A DNA stretch of 64,000 nt from Neospora caninum Liverpool. Lineage: Eukaryota > Apicomplexa > Conoidasida > Eucoccidiorida > Sarcocystidae. The stretch lies in contig NC_018388.1 of assembly GCF_000208865.1 (NCBI RefSeq), positions 1,860,001 through 1,924,000 on the forward strand, written 5' to 3'. Below, piece after piece: positions 24,401 to 34,183 of the stretch (positions are counted from its first letter, which is position 1; each line of letters opens with the position of its first letter). Below the pieces are notes generated by a model, which saw nothing but the letters and a program-made list of their open reading frames with translations, was not told where the DNA came from and searched no databases. The translations under genes were made by a program, and so were the position numbers.

Positions 24401-27255
24401 GCTCTTCCTCGCGCTCCACGGCACCTTCTCGCCTCCTGAATTCCTCGGCCGAATTCGGTGCGTCAGCCCGGGCGAAGCGCAGCTCGGCGGGGCTTCCAAG
24501 CGGTCTGCCGCGTCGAAGGACTGGCCCGCGTCCAAAACCCACAAACAAGGCGGGAGCGCAGGCAACGTGAAGTCCAAGCTGGGCAACGCAGGCAGCGACC
24601 GCTCCAGCGCCGCGAACGCCCATGTCGCGTCTTCACCGGCCAGCGCCTCGCTGCCGGGGAGTCTCTTTGGAAAGGGCGGCGCGCAGGCAGGCAAGGGCGG
24701 CTTGATGGGTCGGGGCGGCGGTCGGGGCGCAGGGACCAGCGGCGAGTGGCCGCACTTGGCTGGCGGAGAAAACTTCGACAGAGCCGGCCCCGGAGGCGTC
24801 GTCGAGAGATCCGGAAGCACCTGCTCCAGCGGGGGTTGGCGCGACTCGCCGGCGGGCAGCAAATGGCGCGAGGTAAGCAAAAGCAGAGAGCACACGAACA
24901 CGGGATCGTGGGGAAGTGGATTCGCGCGTCCACGCGAGACGCCCTCACACACACACACACACACGCCCTTGCGCGCGCCTCCCAGTTTTGGGGGCGGCGC
25001 CTTTTAGGCGCACCCCGGTTCCGATGCTTGTCGCACGCGTATGTATAACCAGAGTCCTTGGTCTTGCGGGGCGGTTGACGTGCGCGCTGTTTCCCCCTTC
25101 AGGAGAGCGCGGCGCTCGCTCGCCAGAACAACGCGTCCCAGGGAGGTATCTTCGGCGCAGGCGGAACGCCTGCAGGGAACCCCCGCGGGCACCAAGGGAG
25201 CATGACCGACTCGTTTTCGCGGCTCGGCGGTTTCTTCAGCTCACGTCCTGGACAGAGCGGCGGCAGCTTGCATGGCGCGTCGATGCAGGTACAGACGGTC
25301 GCGAAGAGGAGGTAGAGGAGGGAGAACGAGGGCCTCACGCCCGGCGTCGGTTCTGTCTCCTCGGGCGGAGACAGCCGCAGGTTCCGCCTCCGCCGCGGGG
25401 CGTCAGTGACAACTCGCTGCCGCGAAGCAACGCGATGCCGGGTGGGACGCGCGTTCGAGACAGCTGCTTTCCCCGGCGGTTTCGCCCGTCCGTGGCTGCG
25501 TGCACGTAACGGACCACGTACTGCCTCTGCTGTCGAGAGTCATGTCGTAGTGAACATTTACACGTACATGCGTGTACATCTATGTGTATTTGTTTCGTCT
25601 CTCTCTCTCTATATATGCATATATATATATATGTAAGCATATTTGCATATATATCGAATAGGTCCAGTTTTCCGCGCGTACATACAGAAGAGCGTTCGCC
25701 GCGGTGTAGAGTCGCGTGATGGGGGCTGCAGGTTTTTTCGATTCGCGACGGTGCGCCGAGATTCGGCCCGCGTTTTAGGCGGTGGAGTCGCGTTTTCGAG
25801 TCGGCCTGTGAACAGTGAAGCGGAAGAGCGGAAGAACGTTTTCCCACTTCTTTTTTCGCGTGGTCATGGTGCGTTTCTTTCCCTTTCCTCAGTCAGTGTC
25901 GCGGGGCCCAGAGTTCCTCCTGAAGAAGCAAACGCTGGATCGGCCACAGCGTCTGCGTCGCTCGATTAACAGCCTGCTGAACAAGATGTCCATTGATAAG
26001 TTCGCAGTGGTGACGGAGAAGATTGCGGTGGAGGGCGAGTCGCTGGAAAATGCAGAAGAGCTTCAGATGCTCGCGGATCTCGTGTACGCGAAGGCTGTCA
26101 CGGAGCCGGAATACAGCGAGATGTATGCCGACTTGTGTCAAATTCTCAAGTGGAGAAGTCTGGAATTCGAGAAGGAGGGCGAGGAGAAGAACCTCAACTT
26201 CAACAGGGCCTTCGTCAATCGTTGCCAGGAAGAATTCGAAGCGTAAGTCGCCCCAACTACGAGGGAGGAAATAGGCCTTTTGAAGCGGAAACACAGGCGA
26301 ACAGAGAGAGGGAAGTTCCGGCGAAAGCGGCAAAAGTGTCGCCTATCAGCGAGGGTGGAGGCGGAAACGCTCCCGAAGGAAGCGTACGGAAAACGCACAC
26401 TCCTCAGTGAGGTTGGAACAGAGTGATAAATCGCAAAGCTCTCGAAAGCGACGTTTTGGGTATGCAACTTTCGCGTGTGGAGTGCAAAAAGGCGTGATCC
26501 GGCGGCGAGAAAGCCAGCGGAGAGAAACTTCTGTTTAAAAAAAAGCCAGTGGAGAGAAACTTCTGTTCTGCTAGTGTGTGGCATTCGTTCTGGTATCTCC
26601 GAATGGGGATCGAAGACGAATCTGATTGAACTCGCTTCGTATCTCGTCGATTGCTGTGCAGAGTCGGGCTGTCGCGACGGAGAGTTGTCTGGGCTGTCCA
26701 GGAGCCGACAGAGACAGTTTTTGCGTCTCCCTGTTTGATCTCTTTGCAGGCTCCAAGGCAGGTTGGCGCTGGAAGTCACGGAGGAGGAGCGCGCGCTGTG
26801 TCACTCAGAGGAGGATGTGCAGAAGCTGTCGAAGAAGAAGAAAAACCGAGTCCTCGGAAGTACGCCGTAGACGTCACGGGGTGTCGTCCTTCATGTGCCT
26901 GTTTGGCGCCCCAGATCCGAGCAACGCTTTTGCGGGAAACGAACTGACGAGTGTGGAGACCGGCACGCGCAGACTTTTTCCAGCTACTCGAGAGGCAGAC
27001 TCTAAATATAAATTAATATAGAGTTTGTAACAGTATAATAAATAGTTAACTAAATAAATACTTTATAAGTATATGAACATCGTAAACTTTAAAGACGTTT
27101 TGAGGGTTCGAGTAAATCAGCGAAAGAGTGGCTGGCCTAGCTCTCTCGTGCGCCGGGGTACTACGGGAAACCCCGAATGTATCGAGGGACGCGGCAGCTT
27201 TTGTCTTTCTGTGGAATGCCGCGGTTGATCTGTCCTAGTGCGAGTGCCCGTTTAA

Positions 27256-27289
<34 letters not shown>

Positions 27290-27373
27290 TGAATTGAGGA
27301 ACTCTCCGACGGGAGAGAGTCATTTTGTGGAAGGAAAACGGGAGGTGCATATATATATATATATGTATGTATG

Positions 27374-27407
<34 letters not shown>

Positions 27408-27485
27408 TATGTATGTATATGTATGTATATGTATGTATATGTATGTATATGTATGTATATGTATGTATATGTATGTATATGTATG

Positions 27486-27517
<32 letters not shown>

Positions 27518-27523
27518 TGTATG

Positions 27524-27557
<34 letters not shown>

Positions 27558-27617
27558 TATATGTATGTATATGTATGTATATGTATGTATATGTATGTAT
27601 ATGTATGTATATGTATG

Positions 27618-27648
<31 letters not shown>

Positions 27649-30600
27649 GCGCGTTTCGAGCGACTGGCGAATTTGCGGGGGTAGCCTCTTTGGAATTTGT
27701 GGTGTGACTGTCGCTGATGACCTCGTAAATTGGACGTTGCTTTGCAGACATGCGCTTCATTGGAGAACTGTACCTTCGCAAGTGCATCGCGCCGAGCGTC
27801 CTGAAGGCCGTCGTCACGTCTCTCGTCTTTGGAGACTCGGGCGATCCGGATTTCTATCCCGATGAGCACTTCATCGAGTGCTTCACGGAGCTTTTGACCA
27901 CCATCGGTAAGGCGGATCGAGCTGGGGCGGGAGGGGGGGGGGCTGGGTTTGGCTGGTGTGGGGTGTATGTGTGAAGGTTCTGAGCGCGTCTGTGTCAGCG
28001 AGTGTTGACTGACTGCGTCGGAGTGTCTCCGCACTCCTGCTCGCAAAGTGTGGCGTTGACTCGGTTTTCGGTGCTGGCCGCTTCGTGGTGACGGGAGGTC
28101 GTTTCGGCTTTTCAGCTGTCTGCCCACACACGTTTCTCGGGTGTCTCGCCCGGCCCGTTCTGTTTTTGGTCGCTTTTCAGGATTTACCTTGGACAAACAG
28201 CCGCACACTCAGCAGATGCTTCACGAGTTTATGGGGAAGCTGCAGGATCTCCAGCAGAAGGCGAACTACAGCAAGAGAATTGTCTACAAGATCCAGGATC
28301 TGCTGGACTTGCGCGCGCGCAACTGGACCAAGAAGGTCTTCAGAGAAAAGGCGAAATCCGTCGCTCAAATTCGTGAAGACGTAAGACTTTTCCGGCCTGC
28401 GTGACTAGAAGAGAGCCGGTCCGTATGCGTGTGGCTGTGGCCAGATGCAGAAGCCGTCACAGAAGCGGTCACGGAGACACAGCGGCAAGAGTCTTCCCGG
28501 TCGCTGAGTCTTCTTCGATGTGGGATGGGAGTGTTGGCTGCCCTGAGTGAAACGTCTGGTGCAGATTTTGTGCAATCGGAACACGGAGATTTCTGCCGTG
28601 TTTCCGCGGGAAAGCCACCTCGTTTTTGTGCGGCGTCTCGTCTTCTGCGCCTTCGTCTGACTCTTTCTGACGCCTGTTTCTCCGCTTTGTCTCTGTGCTT
28701 AGGCGATGCGCGACGAGCTTATGGGCGGCGCGATCCACATGGCGCAGGCGGGGACCTACACGGTTGTCGGTCTGCGGAACACCGTTCACTACAGCTACTA
28801 TCTCCAGGAACAGCGGACGATTTTCGAGAAGAAGAAGGCAGCCAAGAAGGCTGCTGACGCGGCGGGAGGAGCAGGAGGGTCCGGCGCGTCCTCGTGGCCG
28901 AGCGCGCCGCTGCCGGCGGGGCCCGCGAGTGCTGAACCCCCACCGGCCTTTGGCGCCTCGTCGCCCAGCAGCGACAGTCTCGTTCCGTCTCCCCCCGGCA
29001 AGCCAGGGCCGCCGCCCTACGCGGTCGGGGCCCAAGGCCTCGGGACTGCGGGCGCGTTGGGCGCGACTCCCGTTGGGCCGTTTCCGGGGCCTGGCTGCTG
29101 TTTGCCCGCGGCCCACGGCTTGGGTGGACCTGGAGGCAAGGGCGCCGGCAGCGCCCCGCCCCTCCTCGGCGGGGCGCCACCGGCTTTCCAACCTGTCTCC
29201 GGGCCCCACGGGCATGCGCGGTTCGGGCCCGCAGGCCCCAGTGGCGGGGCGGGAGGAGGCAAGGGCCTTGTGGGCGCGAGAGGCTCCGGAGGTCCAGGAC
29301 TCATGAACGTGGGAGCGGAGGCGCCCGAGGCTCCGCCGCCAGAGCCGTGCGAACCGCCGGAGTTGAAGAAGGACGTCGAAATTCTGTGCTTTGAATTCGT
29401 CAGGGAAGAGAAGCCTTTCGCGTAAGAAAAGGAGACCCCAAGGGGGGAGAGAGAGAGAGAAAATGGAGTCCCACAACGAGACAGGAAACGGAGGCAGTCC
29501 GGCCAGCACAAACAGTCAGGCCAGAAACGGCTGTCGACGCGCTGAAATTCGGATGTGAAGGGCGCCGCGGAAAAACCGAGACGAGAGAGGGAGAGAGACG
29601 TATAAAGGGGTTGGGGTCGGTTCAGTTGTTTCCAGAGGCAGAAGAAACTGGCGAGAGTGTGCGCGAGGCACGGGGCTCTGCCGCACCTCTCGAGAAGACG
29701 CGCGCTTTGCTGGAGGGGCGGGTGTGCAGCGTTTCTCTGGCAGACAGTGGCTATTCACCTGCGCTGCGCGCGCGTGCTTTGTGTGCCTTCGTAGGGAATT
29801 CTGGCAAGAGTGGAAGGCCCTAAAGATGCCCAACTCGACGTCGCGGGAACAGTTTCACGCGTTGTGCGCAAAAGCATCCGATGATTCTCACCCCGAACGA
29901 TCCGCGCGCTACGCAGACCTCCTGGGTCATATCCTGTGTGAACAAGTTCGGATGTCGGCGTCGCTCCGACAGTTTGTCGATGTGTAAGTCAACACAAAGG
30001 AACTTACGTTTCCCTTTTCGCGGAACGCATCCTGTGGATAACCGTCGATTCGCTTTTCTTCCCATTGACAACTTCTTCTCCGTGTCCCCCGATTTTCCGG
30101 CTTCGTCGCGTTGCTGCGNNNNNNNNNNNNNNNNNNNNNNNNNNNNNNNNNNNNNNNNNNNNNNNNNNNNNNNNNNNNNNNNNNNNNNNNNNNNNNNNNN
30201 NNNNNNNNNNNNNNNNNNTCTGTTCGTTTTGAGTCGCCCTAGAGTGCTTCGTTGAAAGCCGCATCTGTTTTCTTCCCGAAAAGCGGTTCGGGTGATTGTG
30301 TAGCGGTTTCCTCCGGTTGCGCGTTTTCGATGCTTCGTATCCTTAGGTCTCGTCATGAAACTCTCCGCCTGTTTCGTGTGTGTGTGTGTGTGTGTCAGCA
30401 TCAACGTGAACTTTTTGCCCCAACTGGAAGACATGGCTCTGGACAACCCTCGAGTGACAGCGCTCTTTGCAGTGATCATCGCAACGATGGTGACCAGCCC
30501 AAACTTCACCAAGCGCCAGGAAGGTTGCATGCCTTCCCTGGAGATCCCAGCGTCCGAGGATGTTGCTTGGGAGGTAAGTAAGGGAGAAAGAAGAAAAAAG

Positions 30601-31032
30601 GCATATATATATATTATGGATCCGTTTTCCTGTGTGTCAGATGTTTGATTGTGAGCTACAGTAGCATAAATGCGCATGTACGCGCACACTGTATATGTGT
30701 GTATATTTAGTTGATGGAAAGACAGAAAAGCGAAGGGGTGCACATATGCGTGGAAGGACGCAGTCACGCTTGTGTCCGGAGAGATGTTGTGGTGTATGTG
30801 GCGCGGGGCTATGCTGGAGATCAGTGCGAGATGCTTAAAAAATAAATGCTTTTCGTTGTCGGTTGCTCTTCTGCAGTTTCTTCAAGCGACCTACGAGGAG
30901 GTGAAAAAGCGCGTGGGCGGAGAGAACGAGGCGAAGCTGGCGTTCGTGAAGAGCCTGACGGAAGCCTCTCTGCGTCGGAAGTTCCCCAACCAACCGGACT
31001 TTGTGGCGAAGAAGCTTGCCTCCCTTGGCTGA
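15486..31032 (+). CDS. eIF4G: Eukaryotic translation initiation factor 4G (MIF4G domain), giant form
   Basis: Ten exons with matching phases: 15486-24872, 25103-25288, 25893-26242, 26750-26859, 27748-27906, 28181-28380, 28703-29421, 29795-29983, 30399-30573 and 30877-31032, giving 3876 aa. It scaffolds cap-dependent initiation in the cytosol by binding eIF4E, PABP and eIF4A. The first 2960 residues are Gly/Pro/Ser/Glu-rich. Residues 646-665 carry [13 protein letters not shown], resembling the PABP-binding IRDP motif of animal eIF4G. Residues 2965-2971 are YDKKLLV, a perfect YxxxxL-phi eIF4E-binding site followed by GLF. MIF4G HEAT repeats span about 3192-3464: [45 protein letters not shown] (built across the exon 4/5 junction) and [12 protein letters not shown] Gly/Pro linker (exon 7) then leads to a helical end. 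I see no obvious MA3 or W2 domain. The ATG at 15486 follows a pyrimidine-rich leader. Confidence 0.92.
24378..24407 (+). other. eIF4E-binding motif [10 protein letters not shown] in the eIF4G exon 1
   Basis: Codons 2965-2974 read [10 protein letters not shown]. The family consensus is Tyr-x4-Leu-hydrophobic, and Tyr2965, Leu2970 and Val2971 fit it. It precedes the MIF4G domain by about 225 residues, the order found in other eIF4G proteins. Confidence 0.85.
24946..24964. repeat. (CA)n tract in intron 1 of the eIF4G gene
   Basis: About nine CA units within the 230-nt first intron (24873-25102). Confidence 0.85.
26511..26568 (+). repeat. Direct tandem duplication, 32-nt unit, in eIF4G intron 3
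   Basis: Copy 1 at 26511-26536 and copy 2 at 26543-26568 share AAGCCAGYGGAGAGAAACTT and further bases, differing mainly by C/T at one site and joined by an A-run. Entirely intronic. Confidence 0.85.
27001..27095. other. AT-rich island in eIF4G intron 4
   Basis: About 95 nt dominated by A and T in a GC-rich neighbourhood. It is not a simple repeat. It lies between exon 4 and the TA/GTAT microsatellites of the same intron. Confidence 0.6.
27256..27279. repeat. (TA)n microsatellite in eIF4G intron 4
   Basis: About twelve TA units followed by GTATATATAT. Confidence 0.9.
27350..27648. repeat. Long compound (GTAT)n / (GTATGTATAT)n microsatellite
   Basis: About 300 nt in intron 4 of the eIF4G gene, starting with ATATAT. 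It alternates GTAT blocks with arrays of the decamer ATGTATGTAT, and two GTAT-rich islands separate the decamer arrays. It keeps several frames open on both strands (poly-Tyr/Val/Cys or Ile/His/Thr translations), which are artefacts. It ends 99 nt before exon 5. Confidence 0.95.
30119..30218. other. Assembly gap (100 N) in eIF4G intron 8
   Basis: Exactly 100 N, the conventional placeholder for a gap of unknown size. It lies between exon 8 (donor at 29984) and exon 9 (starts 30399). Exon 8 ends in phase 2 and exon 9 supplies one base, so the frame closes without extra coding sequence. A hidden exon of length divisible by three cannot be excluded. Confidence 0.95.
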
Positions 31033-34000
31033 GGTGCTTGAAGGGGTAACGGGTGTTTCTCGCTGGCGAAACAACAGGTAGAAAGAGAAGTTCTCTTTTG
31101 AAGAGGGAACGGAAACTGACACTAAAGCGCAGGGGCGGTTAAGGAGTGAGGGAAGAATGCTTCTGTGCGCATGTCTTTTTTTCGTTCGCATTGCGCGGTG
31201 CTTACTGGAGAGTCGGGAGAAACAGTAAGGCGCCGTCGCGTGCAGGAAGGATGTACAGCTGTCTTAACGGGAGGAAGCTCTTTCCGTCCGGGACAAGATA
31301 TCGTGCCTCAGAATTGCAGCCTCCCATTTTTGTCTTGTTTGCAGTGAGAGGAATTAAGTCTTTGGGGTCTGCGAGGGAGAGAAGACTTAAAAAAGAGCGG
31401 GATTCGTTTCAGGAGTACGAAACGCTTCCGTGTGGATCTTGTTCTTGCTAGAAAATGTCTGTTTTGTCTACGAAAGGTTTGATGTAGAGTTTGGGGGCAC
31501 TTCCGTGCATGCCGAGGGAAAAGGGGTCGGATGCATTAGGACAGTACATGCATCTGATACAGTCGACTGGCCTGATCGGCTGTGTCCGAACTCGTCCGGC
31601 ATACCCGTTCGCTTTCCAGTTTTCCGTTGCGTCGGCTGTTCTTCTCCGATGCTGTTCATGAAGTGAAACAACGAAGGAGGGTTGCCGGGCGAGACGAGGA
31701 ACTGGGGAGGCGAAAGTGAAGAAAGAAGGGACCATTCTAGCGGGGATAGTTGTGCTTTTCATTTTGGTAGTGCGTCACGAAAACACAAACGCGAACGAAC
31801 TCATGGTTACTCGAGAGAGATCTCCGCATGCGAATGCCGGCGTTCCGCAGGAAAGGAGTCGGGGAACCGACAGCATGACTTCCGTTCCTTGTTCTAGGCA
31901 GCTGAAGACGGTTAACCGTTCAACCTGCTTTACGTGGAAAGTAGAAAACGAGGAATGACGTCCTCTGCAGCCGGGAAGATCTGCCGTTATATCACTTCTC
32001 TAGGGCTAATGAAAAACCTAGCATTCTTAGGTGAGACGCGGGACGACCTAGGTAGCACCGCCTTTTTCACCCGGGAGAAAACGAATCTCTTGAGGGAGAC
32101 AGAAGCAAACACAGCGAGGACTTTCGCACTCAGAAGAAGAAATTTCTCGAATCGGGAAGTTTTTCGCCTTGGCTTCGCGGGCACTGCGTGCCCTACAAGG
32201 GTGCAGTAGACTTGTCAGGCATTTTACCCATACCCCGGTTCACGGGCCTCAGCTGGCTTTTTCTCGCCCCGATGAAAGATTTTTGCTGAAAGAAACAAAA
32301 ATCATCTCTTACCCCAATTGCAGTGCGCTACGGAAACACACACAACACAGTTCTGTAGGTAGAGATTGCTACCGAATGATTCAGTTAGGGAAGCGCAGCT
32401 GGCTTCGCAGTTTCCGGTGCTTTTGGTACTGCAGCAGTGTTCGAGTGCAGCGCACACTTTGCTGCGTGACAAAGCAGAGGGAGTCCCAGCTTAAAGTCTT
32501 CTCTCTTTAGCATGGCACAGGAACTAGCTTTAGACTGCGGTTTGCTGGGTTTTTGAGCACCGAGGCACAGAGGAGGCTCACGTATCAGCCGCTGTGGACT
32601 GGTAAAAACGGTAAGGGTGCATATGGTTTCCCAGTGGTGGTTTTTTCCCTCTTACCATTGCTGGCCTGTTGGGAATAAGACCAGACTCCCCTTCCTACGT
32701 GCTCTATACCGAAACACACGGAAACGCACTGAAAGTAAGCCACGTTGAATTTTGATTCTCGGCGCAAGTCAGTTCCCATATGTGCGGTATGTAGGAATCT
32801 AAAGAAACAATATGATACTGTTAAGCTCCAATCAGGGAAAGGCAGCAAACAACGTGATCGCAGGCACTAACAATTGCAGAGCGTGTCTGTTTTAGAGCGT
32901 GACGCGTCGTCACGAGTTGATGCCTCAGATTGACACAGCATAGAGTTGACGCGTCATACAGTTGACAAGGAAGCCTGAACTGGGAACGTTTCCATTTTTT
33001 TGAGGATCAGGCGTGTACAGGAGTTGTGTGTCATCTACGATCCCCCCATCTCCCACTTCTTGTTTTTGAGGCGTTTTCCCCCCTTTGATCGTCCGATACT
33101 GAAAACTCTCGTTCTCCAGCAGCAGCATTCGCCCAGACAGATATCCCCTTTCACAACTCTCTATACGTGTGCAAGACCCGAAAACCACAACCTTTTCTGT
33201 GAACGAGGAGAGCGCCTCGGCAGCCCGCACTCAAAACACTCGCGGCCTAATCGCGGTGTTGGGGCCCGCCTGACGGCCACTGGCATTTTCCATTTTTGTC
33301 ATTTCGGACGGAGCGGAAGGAGACCGTGGGAAAGATACGCCGTTTGCGGAATGGGTCATATTCTGCTGACGACAAGGCGCTGCGTGGTGAACCGTCCTGA
33401 AAAAGTATCCTTTTCAGGCCACAACTTTTTGACCGGACGGCTTTCGTGCTCATAGCAGAGGCTGCGGTGGTTTTGATGCTGCATTTTTCCCCTTATTCTC
33501 CTGTTTGACGAAAGCCTACCTTCCGGGCCACTCGAGTATTCGCCTACGCTTTACTTCAGCACTCTAGTGCCCCAGCAGGTCAACGCAAACTGAACAAACG
33601 CGCTGGACAGATGCTGCAGTTTTGGCAAGGACATACCGAATCCGGAACGTGTGTCTTTGCACAGAAGGCATGCAGAGACTGATGATATCCCGAGTGTGCA
33701 TACTCGCCGCCTTCACCGGGTTTGATCGAATTGGTCTCTGAAAAAGGCGTCTGTCACCATTTCGTGCGTTTCTCTCGATGAAGACGAATGCTTGTTTCCT
33801 TATTGACAAGCAGATCGCCCGTTTTCGTTGAAGTTTTCGCCTCTGTTTGGTCAACAGCGTTGTGTTGCCGCGGGCCATCTGCATACTCCCGGCAGCAGCG
33901 CTTTTGTTGCGCCGCTTTGCGCCGGGTGTTTTTATTCCGTGTTGGCCAGCCCTCCTTGTCGATTCGCGGGCGACCGGTCTTGTTCGTTTCGGCTGTTCTT

Positions 34001-34183
34001 GTCTCTGCCCACGGGATCATTCCCCCCGGTAGTTTTTGCAGGTAATCCACCCCGATTGACCATGCATCTGCTGGCCGTTGCTTCCTAACCGCCGCGAAGT
34101 TTCTGCTTCACACGATTGACTCTCGTGAATCCAACTTGGCTTTCGCAACTTGTCTACCTTGTCACTTGTACCGTCGTTCCGCA
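31033..34183. other. Intergenic region between the eIF4G and TGS1 genes
   Basis: About 3.1 kb: 3' UTR of eIF4G, then promoter and leader of the TGS1 gene. The open frames seen (longest about 150 codons at 33000-33455) lack a family signal or convincing start, so no gene is called. The last 400 nt before the TGS1 start are T/C-rich. Confidence 0.5.

Noticed and set aside
27177..28208. Open frames with repeated Met-Tyr-Val-Cys or Ile-His-Thr-Tyr on both strands
   Set aside because: They are produced entirely by the GTAT microsatellite, and the sequence lies in an intron.
1905..32038. TGAGACG words at 1905, 13103 and 32032 matching the (A/T)GAGACG promoter element reported in Toxoplasma
   Set aside because: Each is a single 7-mer more than 2 kb from a coding start and is expected by chance at this frequency.
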